DNA of 64,000 nt, taken from positions 248,001-312,000 of the forward strand of contig NZ_BDCA01000005.1 in the NCBI RefSeq assembly GCF_001613265.1, in the 5' to 3' direction. Numbering within the stretch: the stretch's first letter is position 1; each line of letters starts with the position of its first letter. A model generated the notes under the pieces. It did no database searches and was not told the DNA's origin. It saw nothing but the letters and a program-made list of their open reading frames with translations. Shown here piece after piece: positions 36,523-45,988 of this stretch. The DNA comes from Nocardia vermiculata NBRC 100427 (GTDB lineage Bacteria > Actinomycetota > Actinomycetes > Mycobacteriales > Mycobacteriaceae). The translations under genes and the position numbers were made by a program.

Positions 36523-37188
36523 TCAACGGGTGCCGGCGGAGGCTCGTCGCCGGCGGCCGGCCCGTCTGCTGTCGGCGGCGGACAACGAGCCCACAGCCAT
36601 GTCGATCAGGTGGTCGACGGTGTCGTCGAAGGTCGTCTTCGTGGCCGGGCGGCCTTCCGCGCGTCGCTGCTCGAAGACGGCGAGGGCCGAGACGACCATG
36701 TTGAACATCAGTTCCACCCGTTCGCGCGCGGTGCGCCGGGGGAGATGGTCGAGCGCGCGAACCAGGCGCTTCACCACCTCGAGGTTGGCGTCTGCGGTCT
36801 CGTCGAAATCCGCGCCGAAGAATTCGACGGTGGGTGCGACGCGAGCGATGAAGCGTGCGTAGTGGCTGCCCTCCGGCGCCGATCCGAGGAACCTGGTGAG
36901 CGGCAGGAGTCCGGCTTCGACCAGCGCACGAACATCGTCGCCGCGCCCGTCGCGGTCGATCTCCGCCAGGTAGAGGTGCCGGGCCTGGTTGATATCGGTC
37001 ATCCGGTTGCGGAACACTTCACGCAGCAGACCGTCTCGGCCGTTGAAGTGGTATTGCACCGCCGAGTTGTTGCGTTGCCCGGCGGCCGCGGCGACGTCTC
37101 GCATGGAGACGTCGTCGACGCCGTGCTCGGCGAACAATCGTTCCGCCGCTTCTATCATCGCGGCCTTGGCGCCGTCGACACCTGTCAT
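36523..37188 (-). CDS. TetR family transcriptional regulator
   Basis: A 221-residue repressor. The helix-turn-helix is in AMIEAAERLFAEHGVDDVSMRDVAAAAGQRNNSAVQYHFNGRDGLLREVF, followed by the ligand-binding domain with a Tyr/His-rich segment. Directly upstream, between this gene and the MFS gene on the other strand, is a perfect 14-bp-arm inverted repeat at 37203-37237, almost certainly its operator. It probably controls both the exporter/sulfatase unit and its own unit, which also contains the dioxygenase and DUF202 genes (22-base gap). Confidence 0.92.
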   Translation of the reverse strand: MTGVDGAKAAMIEAAERLFAEHGVDDVSMRDVAAAAGQRNNSAVQYHFNGRDGLLREVFRNRMTDINQARHLYLAEIDRDGRGDDVRALVEAGLLPLTRFLGSAPEGSHYARFIARVAPTVEFFGADFDETADANLEVVKRLVRALDHLPRRTARERVELMFNMVVSALAVFEQRRAEGRPATKTTFDDTVDHLIDMAVGSLSAADSRRAGRRRRASAGTR

Positions 37189-37202
37189 ACCCGTCGACAG
37201 TA

Positions 37203-37237
37203 TAAGTCAGTGTCTTATTCGTCAAGACACTGACTTA
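37203..37237. promoter_or_regulatory. TetR operator (perfect 14-bp inverted repeat)
   Basis: TAAGTCAGTGTCTT at 37203-37216 and its exact complement AAGACACTGACTTA at 37224-37237 flank a 7-base spacer. The site begins 15 bases upstream of the TetR start (37188) in the 279-base divergent region that also serves the MFS gene (37468). The AT-rich flank at 37235-37260 is a likely promoter. Confidence 0.85.
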
Positions 37238-37467
37238 AATTTTCTAATTCGTTCTCTTACTGCGGCTTTCGCGCTACTCTGATGCCGATCGATGGCCGGC
37301 GACGCTCGTGCCGCTGAGTGGGACCCGCGCAGCGCCATCATCGGCAGATGTGACTACGGTCCCCATTTCGAGGCCGGGCATCCCCGCCGATTCGCGAACT
37401 TCACTACTTCTCCGTGCCGCCCATGCGGGCTCGCCGCCCCGGCACACCCTGCGAACAAAGGACCACG

Positions 37468-38952
37468 ATGGCGCTAGATTTGAATCCGGCCCACGGACCT
37501 GTGCCGAAGCGTCGGCTCTTCGCCGTACTCGCGGTGATCATCCTGTTCTCGGAGATCGCAACCTTCGAAATCCTGATGGTCTACCCCGCGATGCCGCATA
37601 TGGCGAAGGCCTACGACACCCTGAACATCGCCTGGGCGATCTCCATCGTGACCTTGGCCGGAGCGACATCGGTGCCGTTGATGGGCAAGGCCTCCGACCG
37701 CTGGGGCAAACGGCGGATCATCCTGATCCTCGGTGTCGTCTTCGTGGCCGGCAGCGTGATCTGCGCGCTGGCCGGCTCGTTCACCGTGCTGCTCGTGGGC
37801 CGTGCCATGCAGGGCGCGCTCGTCGGCATCGTCGCGCTGTCCTACAGTCTGGTACGCGAAATCATGCCGCGGGACTTCGTTCCGGTCGCTCTCGGCACCG
37901 TGGCGACGGGTATCGGTATGTCCGCTCTCGCCGGACCCTTCATCGCGGGCTGGCTGATCGACGGTTTCGGGTTCGCGGGGATCTTCTGGTTCATGGCGAT
38001 CTACGTCGGGATCCTGTTGCCGATCTACTGGCTCGTCGTTCCCGAAACCCCGGCGCGGGCCGACCGGCCCGTGGACTACCTGGGCACCGCGCTGCTCGGT
38101 CCCGGTGTCGCGATCCTGCTGCTGGCGGTCACCAAGGGACAGAGTTGGGGATGGAGTTCGGGTAGCACCCTCGCGCTGGTCGTGGTCGGCGCGGTGATGC
38201 TGGTGGGATTCGTAGCCTGGCAACGCGTCGCGCCCCATCCACTGATCGACCTGAAGATTCTGTTCGGTCCCCGCTTCGGGCCGACGATCCTGGCCGTGGC
38301 CTGTGTGTCGTACATGATGAACGCGCACTCGATGCTCATGCCGACCCTGCTGGAGACCCCCGCCGGGCTGCCCGGAATTTCGTACGGCGCGGGTCTCTCC
38401 GCCACGGAATACGCGCTGTGGACCTGCCCGATGGGAATCGTCGGCATGTTCGCGGGCCCGCTCGGCGGCTGGCTCGCCAAGCGATTCGGTGCCCGGCAGG
38501 TGCTGCTCGGTGCGGGCGTCCTGTTCCTCTGCGCGATGGTGCTCGGCTCGCAGCTGCTCACGGTGCAGTGGCAGGTGGGGATCTTGAGCGCCCTCGTAGG
38601 TTTCGCCGTCGGCTTCCTGCACTCGTCCAACGCGAATCTCGTGCAGGACTCGCTGCCGGCCGCGGACAGCGGGGTCGGCACCTCGATCGCCGGGGTGAGC
38701 ATGCAGCTCGTATCGGCCGTGTCGGTGACTCTCACCGGTGTGGTGATGTCGCACCACGTCGCAGCGGTGAATCAACAGACCCACGCCGCGCTCTATGCCG
38801 ATTCCGCCCTGACTCAGGGCTTCCTGTGGGCCGGTGCCGTCGGCGTCGTCGGTGTCGTCGTCGCCGGGCTGATGCGGCACGGCCGTAAACCCGCCACCGG
38901 CGGGCTCGACGAGACGGTGACACCCGAGCGCGCCGTCAGCCCGGCCCACTGA
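37468..38952 (+). CDS. MFS transporter, DHA2 family
   Basis: A 494-residue exporter; ATG 37468 follows AAAGGA. Fourteen membrane helices are likely. The MFS motif A appears as GKASDRWGKRRIILIL (about residues 70-86), and motif C-like glycines as GTVATGIGMSALAGPFIAGWLI. The DHA2 class exports hydrophobic drugs or natural products with proton motive force. It follows the TetR operator and precedes the sulfatase gene by 34 bases, so transporter and sulfatase are probably co-expressed. The cargo is unknown. Confidence 0.9.
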   Translation: MALDLNPAHGPVPKRRLFAVLAVIILFSEIATFEILMVYPAMPHMAKAYDTLNIAWAISIVTLAGATSVPLMGKASDRWGKRRIILILGVVFVAGSVICALAGSFTVLLVGRAMQGALVGIVALSYSLVREIMPRDFVPVALGTVATGIGMSALAGPFIAGWLIDGFGFAGIFWFMAIYVGILLPIYWLVVPETPARADRPVDYLGTALLGPGVAILLLAVTKGQSWGWSSGSTLALVVVGAVMLVGFVAWQRVAPHPLIDLKILFGPRFGPTILAVACVSYMMNAHSMLMPTLLETPAGLPGISYGAGLSATEYALWTCPMGIVGMFAGPLGGWLAKRFGARQVLLGAGVLFLCAMVLGSQLLTVQWQVGILSALVGFAVGFLHSSNANLVQDSLPAADSGVGTSIAGVSMQLVSAVSVTLTGVVMSHHVAAVNQQTHAALYADSALTQGFLWAGAVGVVGVVVAGLMRHGRKPATGGLDETVTPERAVSPAH

Positions 38953-38986
38953 CCGACCGTCCGACTCGACTATCCGAAAGTGCAGC

Positions 38987-41329
38987 ATGAATCGTCATTC
39001 GATCCCGATCGTCCAGCAGCAACCACAGGTGTCCGTCGCGGTGGACTACCGGGACCAGTCCCAGCCGTTCGCCCGCCCACAACCGGTACGTCCGCCCGCA
39101 GGCGCCCCCAACGTGCTGCTCGTGATGATCGACGACGTGGGGTTCGGTGCCTCGTCCGCCTACGGTGGCCCGTGCCGGACACCGACCGCCGAACGGCTCG
39201 CTGCCGACGGGGTCGGATACACCAGATTCCACACCACCGCACTGTGCTCACCGACCCGCGCGGCCACCCTGACCGGACGTAATCACCACAGCGTCGGATT
39301 CGGCGTCATCGCCGAACAAGCCACGGCCGCACCGGGTTACAACGGCACCCGCCCCGACTCCGCCGCGACGGTCGCCCGGGTGCTGCAGGGCAACGGGTAC
39401 GCCACCGGCGCCTTCGGCAAGATGCACCAGACGCCCACCTGGGAGATCAGCGAAGCGGGCCCGTTCGACAGGTGGCCGACCCGCGAGGGCTTCGATCGTT
39501 TCTACGGTTTCCTCGGCGCCGAATCCGACCAGTTCTCGCCGGTGCTGTACCGCGACTTCACCGTCGTCGAACCGCCCCGCTCGCCCGAAGAGGGCTATCA
39601 CATGTCGGAAGACCTGGTGGACAACGCGATCGAATGGATCGAATCGGTCAGCACCATGGACCCCGACAAGCCGTGGTTCTGTTATCTGCCGTTCGGGGCA
39701 TGTCATGCGCCGTTGCAGGTGCCGGACGACTACCTGGACAAATACCGCGGAGCGTTCGATCACGGCTGGGATCGGCAGCGCGAGATCACCCTAGCGGAGC
39801 AGAAGCGACTCGGGATCGTGCCGCCGGAGACCGAGCTCGCACCGTGGGCACCCGGACTGCCGCATTGGGACGAACTGAATGCCGATCAGCAGAAGGTATC
39901 GGCCCGGCTGATGGAACTGTATGCGGCATTCCTGGAGCACACCGACGTCCAGGTGGGCCGGCTCGTCGACCGCCTGCAAGAGCTCGGCGCTCTGGACGAC
40001 ACCCTGGTGCTGTACATGCTCGGCGACAACGGCGCCTCCGCCGAGGGCGGTATGGAAGGCTCGTTCAACTACATCGCCGGCCTCAACGGATATCCGCAGA
40101 CCGCCGCCGAATCGCTGCAACGGTTCGACGAATTGGGCACGCCGACAAGCTATCCACACCATCCGGCCTCGTGGGCGATGGCGCTCGACACCCCCTATCA
40201 GTGGACCAAGCAGGCTGCTTCGCACTACGGCGGCACCCGCAACGGGCTGATCGCGCACTGGCCGAAGGGCATCACCGATACGGGCCGGGTGCGCAACCAG
40301 TGGCACCACTGCGTGGACATCGCGCCCACCATCCTCGCCGCGGCAGGTATCCCGGCACCCGATACGGTCGACGGCGTCCCCCAGAAGCCGCTGGAGGGGG
40401 TTGCCATGAACTACACGTTCACCGACGCCGACGCCCCGGATCAGCACACCACGCAATATTTCGAGATCTACGGCAACCGCGGCATCTACGACAACGGCTG
40501 GACCGCGGTCACCATGCACCGGGCGCCGTGGCTGATGGCCACTCCCGGCCTCACCCTGCCGGCATTCGACGAGGACCGGTGGGAGCTCTACGACACCGAC
40601 TCCGACTGGTCCCAAGCGCGTGATGTGGCGGCGGAATTCCCCGAAAAACTCGCGGAACTGCAGCAGAAGTTCCTCGTCGAAGCGGCGCGCTACCAGGTTC
40701 TGCCGCTGGACGATCGAACGATCACCAGGAATGCGGCGCCGAAGGACCGGCCGCCGCACCCGCTGCGCGGCCGCACATCCATCACGCTGTACCCCCACAT
40801 GAACGGTCTGCCGGAGAAGGCGGCGCCGCCGTTCTTCAGCCGCTCTTACGTCATCACCGCCACGCTCGACACCGGCGCTGCACCCAGTCAGGGCGTATTG
40901 GCCAGTGTCGGTGGGCGTTTCGGCGGTCTCGCGCTGTACGTCGTGGAGTCGAAACCGGTGTTCTGCTACAACTTCAGCGGCGGCGGCCGCACCTTCCTCC
41001 GATCCGACACCGAACTGACCGCCGACACTCGCACCGTGAGCATCGAGTTCAGCTACGACGGCGGCGGAATCGGCTTGGGCGGCACCGCAATCCTGTCGGT
41101 GAACGAGGTCGAAGTAGCGCGCGGCCGGATCGAGGCCACCAACCGCGCGATCTTCAGTATGAACGAACAACTCGACATCGGACTCAACCGCGGCAGCCCA
41201 GTGAGCGAGGAGATCGTCGGCCGGTTCGCGTTCACCGGCCGACTGCACCAGGTGCGGGTGGACCTGCCGGGACCGGACCGACCCGAGACGTCAGCCGAAC
41301 GAGCCCGAGCCGCCCGCGCGGCCCACTAG
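38987..41329 (+). CDS. Arylsulfatase-like enzyme
   Basis: A 780-residue type I sulfatase. The key CSPTR at 87-91, in TALCSPTRAATLTGR, has the cysteine that must become formylglycine; metal ligands Asp49-Asp50 are in VMIDDVGFG, and other metal and sulfate residues include GDNGAS near the middle. The C-terminal part (about 600-780), after the sulfatase core, has beta-sandwich character. There is no signal peptide, so it may be cytoplasmic. It resembles mycobacterial AtsA/AtsB in size. Together with the dioxygenase it suggests use of sulfate esters. Its stop shares CTAG with the stop of the convergent P450 gene. Confidence 0.92.
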   Translation: MNRHSIPIVQQQPQVSVAVDYRDQSQPFARPQPVRPPAGAPNVLLVMIDDVGFGASSAYGGPCRTPTAERLAADGVGYTRFHTTALCSPTRAATLTGRNHHSVGFGVIAEQATAAPGYNGTRPDSAATVARVLQGNGYATGAFGKMHQTPTWEISEAGPFDRWPTREGFDRFYGFLGAESDQFSPVLYRDFTVVEPPRSPEEGYHMSEDLVDNAIEWIESVSTMDPDKPWFCYLPFGACHAPLQVPDDYLDKYRGAFDHGWDRQREITLAEQKRLGIVPPETELAPWAPGLPHWDELNADQQKVSARLMELYAAFLEHTDVQVGRLVDRLQELGALDDTLVLYMLGDNGASAEGGMEGSFNYIAGLNGYPQTAAESLQRFDELGTPTSYPHHPASWAMALDTPYQWTKQAASHYGGTRNGLIAHWPKGITDTGRVRNQWHHCVDIAPTILAAAGIPAPDTVDGVPQKPLEGVAMNYTFTDADAPDQHTTQYFEIYGNRGIYDNGWTAVTMHRAPWLMATPGLTLPAFDEDRWELYDTDSDWSQARDVAAEFPEKLAELQQKFLVEAARYQVLPLDDRTITRNAAPKDRPPHPLRGRTSITLYPHMNGLPEKAAPPFFSRSYVITATLDTGAAPSQGVLASVGGRFGGLALYVVESKPVFCYNFSGGGRTFLRSDTELTADTRTVSIEFSYDGGGIGLGGTAILSVNEVEVARGRIEATNRAIFSMNEQLDIGLNRGSPVSEEIVGRFAFTGRLHQVRVDLPGPDRPETSAERARAARAAH

Positions 41330-42546
41330 CTCGTTCGCAGCTGCAGACGGCTCAGGCGCCTGACGAGCAGGCTCGGCAGCCACGGACCGGTATCGACGGC
41401 ACGCACGAAGGTGGTGCGTTCCAGCAGCAGGCCGAGCACGATCCGGGCTTCGAGTCTGGCCAGGGCGGCGCCGACACAGAAATGCGGACCTCTGCCGAAT
41501 CCCAGATGGTTCTTCGGCGCCGCCCGGTCGAGCCGGAATTCGCCGGGATCCTCGACATACGCCGGATCCCGGTTGGCGGCACCCCACAGCAGGAGCAGTC
41601 GCGAGCCGGCCGGCAACCGAACCCCGCCCAGCTGGGTATCGCCGACGACGTGCCGGTAATGCCCGCGGAAGGGCGGGTCGTAGCGTAGGACCTCCTCGAG
41701 GAAGGTTCCGAGGAGTTCGGGCTGTTCCCGGACTCGGTGCTGGATCTCGGGTCGGGTCGCGAGAATCCACGCCGCGGTACCGATCAGCGCGGCGGTGGAT
41801 TCGCCGCCCGCGCTGAACAGGGTGATCATCATGGTCAGTGCCGCGGTCTCGTCGATGTTCCCGGCGGCGCAGGCGGCGGCGAGGTCACCCAGCAGATCCT
41901 CGCGCGGATCGGCGGTGGCGCGCCGGAACTGCCCGTCGATATAGCCGGCCAGTTCGGTCACCGCGACGCCCGCGGCCCCGAGCCGGTCGTCGCTGACCAG
42001 CCCCTCGAGCAGTTGGGTAGCGGAGTATCCCCACCGGATCAGTTCCTGCACATCCACATCGGGCACACCGATGATCCGCGCGACGATCATCATCGGCAGC
42101 TGGTCGGCCAGCGCCGCCATCCACTCGACATCACCGTCACCGGCAGCCAGATCCCACAGATGCTCGGCGGTCCGGGTGATGAACGGTTCGACGGCCCGGA
42201 TGCGCTTGGCCGTCAGATGTGGCAGCACCGCCTTGCGATGTACCGAATGGAACGGCTCGTCGGCGGTCGCCAACGCTTGGGTGGCACCGCCGAACTCACC
42301 GATCCGGAACGGGACGATGCCCTCTCCGGCCCGATACACCATGGTGGCGGTCAAATTGGAGGAGAAGTCGTCCCGACGGGCGATCGCGTCGTTCACCGCA
42401 TCCCACCCGCTGACCGCATAGAAGTCCGAGTCACCGATCCGATGCACCGGCCCGGCCCGATGCATGCGCTCGTAGAGCGGGTGCGGATTCTGGATGTTGT
42501 CGTCGTCGAACAGTGCGAGACCGAGCCGGCCATCGAGCGGAGTCAT
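41326..42546 (-). CDS. Cytochrome P450
   Basis: A 406-residue bacterial P450. The heme ligand is Cys357 in FGRGPHFCVGAALARLEA; ExxR is Glu285 to Arg288 (EVLR); the I-helix reads FSAGGESTAALIG at 245-257. The oxygen-activating Thr is preceded by Ser, so AGGEST replaces the common AG(H/D)ETT. The substrate and redox partners are not encoded here. It diverges from a TetR gene, and the 188-base space holds an inverted repeat at 42686-42701, so that TetR protein probably represses it. The stop overlaps that of the sulfatase by four bases. Confidence 0.94.
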   Translation of the reverse strand: MTPLDGRLGLALFDDDNIQNPHPLYERMHRAGPVHRIGDSDFYAVSGWDAVNDAIARRDDFSSNLTATMVYRAGEGIVPFRIGEFGGATQALATADEPFHSVHRKAVLPHLTAKRIRAVEPFITRTAEHLWDLAAGDGDVEWMAALADQLPMMIVARIIGVPDVDVQELIRWGYSATQLLEGLVSDDRLGAAGVAVTELAGYIDGQFRRATADPREDLLGDLAAACAAGNIDETAALTMMITLFSAGGESTAALIGTAAWILATRPEIQHRVREQPELLGTFLEEVLRYDPPFRGHYRHVVGDTQLGGVRLPAGSRLLLLWGAANRDPAYVEDPGEFRLDRAAPKNHLGFGRGPHFCVGAALARLEARIVLGLLLERTTFVRAVDTGPWLPSLLVRRLSRLQLRTS

Positions 42547-42685
42547 ATTCCAACGGTGAACGGAGAGCGCACATCACGTCAACGACCTGCGCAGAAGCTG
42601 CGATCCGCCGGGTGGGCCCGGTTGCGTACCCGTCTCATCGCTATGACCTTCACCTGCGAGAATGGTGAAACAAACTGGGCATAAC

Positions 42686-42701
42686 GTCTCAGATTTGAGA
42701 C
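42686..42701. promoter_or_regulatory. Candidate TetR operator between P450 and TetR genes
   Basis: GTCTCA-GATT-TGAGAC is a perfect inverted repeat, 34 bases before the TetR start. A second possible site, TTCACC (42649-42654) with GGTGAA (42664-42669), sits closer to the P450 gene. The arms are the same as those of the site before ilvB, with one base less in the spacer. Confidence 0.6.
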
Positions 42702-42734
42702 TCGGGCGGATATTGATTCACGGAGGTGGCGCGG

Positions 42735-43280
42735 ATGGCTCGCGACGATTGGCTGGTCGGGCGAAACCGCCGCGACGCCGCGGCCGAGCGCATCTATGCC
42801 GCGGCCGCGGAACTCATCGTCACCCGCGGTCTGGACGCCTTCGACATCGACAGCCTCGCGGCACGCGTGCACTGCTCGAGAGCCACCATCTACCGCTACG
42901 CGGGCGGCAAAGCCGAGATCCGTGACGCGGTGCTGATGCGCTTGGCCTCGGACGTCGTCGAGAAGGTCCGCCGCGCGGTCGAGGGCCTGGCCGGCGCGGA
43001 GCGGGTCGTCACCGCTGTCACGGTGGCACTGGAACAGATCCGATCGCACCCGCTCCGAGCCGAGATGTTCAACCCCCGGTCAACGGCACCGGGCCGACTG
43101 CACACCTCACCGCTACTGAGCCGACTGGCCGCGGAGCTCACCGGACTCACCGATGACGACCCGCACGCGGCACAGTGGATCGTGCGGGTGGTCATGTCCT
43201 TCGCACAATGGCCCGCTCGAGACAGCGACACCGAACAGCTGATGATCCGCAGCTACCTCGCCCCGGCGTTTCGTGGGTGA
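42735..43280 (+). CDS. TetR family transcriptional regulator
   Basis: A 181-residue regulator. ATG 42735 is chosen because GGAGG lies eight bases upstream (42722-42726); GTG 42726 is the alternative. The helix-turn-helix reads AERIYAAAAELIVTRGLDAFDIDSLAARVHCSRATIYRYAGGKAEIRDAVL. The C-terminal domain is short. It diverges from the P450 gene with a shared operator-like repeat in between. It may also influence the thioesterase gene downstream. Confidence 0.9.
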   Translation: MARDDWLVGRNRRDAAAERIYAAAAELIVTRGLDAFDIDSLAARVHCSRATIYRYAGGKAEIRDAVLMRLASDVVEKVRRAVEGLAGAERVVTAVTVALEQIRSHPLRAEMFNPRSTAPGRLHTSPLLSRLAAELTGLTDDDPHAAQWIVRVVMSFAQWPARDSDTEQLMIRSYLAPAFRG

Positions 43281-43471
43281 TCTACCCATCGACGACCGAC
43301 CGTGCCATCCACGCCCGGACATATCCGGATGTGCTCGCAAACGGAGGATGGTTGTCGACCTCGCCATTCGTGGGTATTCGCCTACTCGCCCGTAACGGAC
43401 GAGCCGCCTATCGTCCTCGGCGACAACGGTGTCAGCGCACATCCACACTCCCACCGAACGGAACTCCAGCC

Positions 43472-44503
43472 GTGCCGAAAACGCTGACATCCGCCGCACC
43501 TGCCCCCACTGCGACCGGTCGATCCGAAGTCGTCCATCGCTTTCTGGTCAAACCCTCCGACGTCGGCATCATCGGATCGGTCGACGGCGGCAAACTGCTC
43601 GAATGGATTGACAAGGTCGCCTACGCGGGTGCCGCCCAATGGAGCGGCCACTACTGCGTGACTGCATATGTCGGCAATATTCATCTGGACTGCCCGATCG
43701 AAGCCGGCGAGCTGGTCGAATTGCACGCCAACCTGGTACACACCGGCCGCACCAGCATGCACATTCTCGTGACCGTCTACTCCACCGATCCGACACGGGT
43801 GAAGCCGGTGCAGAGCGCTCAATGCCTGACGGTGTTCGTCGCCGTCGACGACCACCGTCGCGGGGTCGAGGTGCCGCAATGGAAACCGGCGACCATCTTG
43901 GAATTGCAGCGTCATCGCCAAGCTCGGGCGAGGATAGCCGTGCGCAAGGATATCGAGGCCGCGATGTCCGCGCAGCGCTACACCGCCGCCGGCACGGCTC
44001 CCAGTGCCACCCTGCGCTTTCTCGCCGCGCCCTCCGATATCAACTGGGGCGGCAAGGTGCACGGCGGGCGCACCATGCAATGGATCGATGAAGCGGCCTA
44101 CGTATGTGGGGCGAATTGGGCCGGACAGCAGGTGATCACGTCTTATTTCGGCGGCATCCGCTTCTACCGTCCGATAGTCATCGGGCACGCAGTGGAAGCG
44201 ACGGCAAGACTGATCCACACCGGCCCGCGCAGCATGCATATCAGCGTCCATGTCACCGCATGCGACGCCCACTCCGACCAGCCGGAGCTGGCAGCTCACG
44301 GCTTGGCCGTCGTGGTGGCACTCGATCGCGACGCCAAGGCACGTTCGATCCGGCAGTGGGTACCGGTGTCGGAAGAAGACCGCGCTCTCGACCAACACGC
44401 CCGGCATCTGATCGCCCTGCGTGCGTTGGTGGAAGGTTTCACCCCGGCCGCAGCGGTTCCGGAAGACGCCGCACCTAACCACTTTCGGGTGTATACCGAC
44501 TGA
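43472..44503 (+). CDS. Double-hotdog acyl-CoA thioesterase
   Basis: A 343-residue protein. GTG 43472 is preferred over the much longer upstream frame because the protein then opens with a short linker and the first domain. Two hotdog domains of the acyl-CoA thioesterase 4HBT class lie at about 25-165 and 190-330. Each has the HGG or GGK start and WIDxxA pattern (GGKLLEWIDKVAYAGAAQW; HGGRTMQWIDEAAYVCGANW), then VELHANLVHTGRTSMHI / VEATARLIHTGPRSMHI. Acyl-CoA hydrolysis is the likely role; chain length is unknown. Confidence 0.85.
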   Translation: MPKTLTSAAPAPTATGRSEVVHRFLVKPSDVGIIGSVDGGKLLEWIDKVAYAGAAQWSGHYCVTAYVGNIHLDCPIEAGELVELHANLVHTGRTSMHILVTVYSTDPTRVKPVQSAQCLTVFVAVDDHRRGVEVPQWKPATILELQRHRQARARIAVRKDIEAAMSAQRYTAAGTAPSATLRFLAAPSDINWGGKVHGGRTMQWIDEAAYVCGANWAGQQVITSYFGGIRFYRPIVIGHAVEATARLIHTGPRSMHISVHVTACDAHSDQPELAAHGLAVVVALDRDAKARSIRQWVPVSEEDRALDQHARHLIALRALVEGFTPAAAVPEDAAPNHFRVYTD

Positions 44504-44578
44504 CGCCTCGGCCGTGTGCCCCGTGCGAGCTCGCGCCCACACTACCGGTGCGAGGCTCTCGATCGAACGTGGGCGACC

Positions 44579-44932
44579 TCAGTCCGTGTGCTCACCGATA
44601 CAGAACTCGTTGCCCTCCGGATCGGCGAGAACGATCCAGGCCAGCCCCGGCATGGTGTGCTCGGTCAAGATCTTCGCGCCGAGGCCGACCATTCGTTCGG
44701 CGGCAGCAGCCCGCGGCTCCCCGTGCAGGTCGAAGTGCACGCGATTCTTGCCCACCCGAGGCTCCGGAACCTTCTGCAGGCCCACGTTGGGTGACTCGCC
44801 GGGCCGGCCGAGTAGCACGAATTCGCCGCCGTAATCTGCCAACACATCCAGCTCGAGCGCGGGAGCCCAGAACTCGGCCAGCCGCCGCGGATCTTCGCAA
44901 TCGATCGTCACCATCTCGATCCTCAATGTCAT
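44579..44932 (-). CDS. VOC (glyoxalase/bleomycin-resistance) domain protein
   Basis: A 117-residue protein of the vicinal-oxygen-chelate superfamily with the usual strand and helix opening LRIEMVTIDCEDPRRLAEFWAPALELDV, then EFVLLGRP, RVHFDLHG and LADPEGNEFCIGEH. The His in NRVHFDLHGE and Glu in NEFCIGE are candidate metal or substrate ligands. The family contains lyases, dioxygenases and binding proteins, so the exact function is open. Confidence 0.85.
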   Translation of the reverse strand: MTLRIEMVTIDCEDPRRLAEFWAPALELDVLADYGGEFVLLGRPGESPNVGLQKVPEPRVGKNRVHFDLHGEPRAAAAERMVGLGAKILTEHTMPGLAWIVLADPEGNEFCIGEHTD

Positions 44933-45041
44933 GCGCGGACCCTATCGGCGGCCACCGACAAGTTACGCGCCCTCGACCAGCCCGGACCTACGCGTCGCTG
45001 TTCCCGCTTCGCCGCGGACCGGCTGCACTACGGTGGAGACC

Positions 45042-45839
45042 GTGCGCCCCACCACCCGCCTGCTGCCGGTCCTGCTCGCCGTATTCGCCGCGGCCCTGCT
45101 ACTCCCCGCGCAGGCGAGCGCCGACACCGTCATCGACGACACCACTTCGCACCGCATCGACGAACTGGTAGCCCTGCGCGACCAGGCAGCCGGAGCAAGC
45201 ACCGGGGACCTCCTGAACCTCCTGTCCGCACAATTCCTCGGCACTCCCTACGCCGCGGACACACTCATCGGCTCCGCCACCGAGCCCGAACAACTGGTCG
45301 CCGACTTCCGCCAGGTGGACTGCTTCACCTTCCTCGACTACGTCGAAGCCCTGAGCCGAACCACCGACCGAAACCAGTTCGAAGCCAACCTGATCGACAC
45401 CCGCTACGCCGCCGACCACGTCGACTTCGCCCACCGCAAACACTTCTTCACCGACTGGGCCCAGGTAGCAAACCCGGTAGCCACCGACATCACCGCCACC
45501 CTCTCACCCGCCGCCCTCACCATCCCCAAACACCTCAACGCCAAGCCCGACGGCACCCTCTACCTCCCCGGCATCCCCGTAGTCGACCGAGCCGTCACCT
45601 ACATCCCCAGCGAAGCAGTCAACGACAACGTCATGAACGGCCTACACACCGGAGATTTCGTCGGCGCCTACACCGATGCACCTGGGCTGGATGTCACCCA
45701 CGTCGGAATCATCGTCGCGACGCCGAACGGCCCGGTTTTCCGGAACGCGTCGTCACTGGCGGAGAACAACAAGGTGGTGGATACGCCGTTGGGGGAGTAC
45801 CTGGAGACCGTGCCGGGGATCGTGGTGCTGCGGCCGTAG
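45042..45839 (+). CDS. Secreted DUF1460 domain protein
   Basis: A 265-residue protein. GTG 45042 follows GGAGACC and gives a clear signal peptide (MRPTTRLLPVLLAVFAAALLLPAQASA, cleavage after ASA). The mature protein belongs to DUF1460, an NlpC/P60-like papain-fold group with the conserved VDCFTFLDYVEAL (nucleophile Cys) and DVTHVGIIV (His), plus GPVFRNASS. This architecture suggests an amidase or peptidase that acts on peptidoglycan or muropeptides outside the cell. It stands alone. Confidence 0.85.
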   Translation: MRPTTRLLPVLLAVFAAALLLPAQASADTVIDDTTSHRIDELVALRDQAAGASTGDLLNLLSAQFLGTPYAADTLIGSATEPEQLVADFRQVDCFTFLDYVEALSRTTDRNQFEANLIDTRYAADHVDFAHRKHFFTDWAQVANPVATDITATLSPAALTIPKHLNAKPDGTLYLPGIPVVDRAVTYIPSEAVNDNVMNGLHTGDFVGAYTDAPGLDVTHVGIIVATPNGPVFRNASSLAENNKVVDTPLGEYLETVPGIVVLRP

Positions 45840-45988
45840 GCCGCTCGGCACCCGCGGACCTACCTGCCTGGCGTCCAGCTGCGCACCGAATATGTGCTGA
45901 ACGCATAACGACCGCATTTGTCCATCTATCCGCTGAGGAAGAGCCTAATTCGTCCGCGTCGCTGGTATTCGTGGCGAATCGCGTGGAA

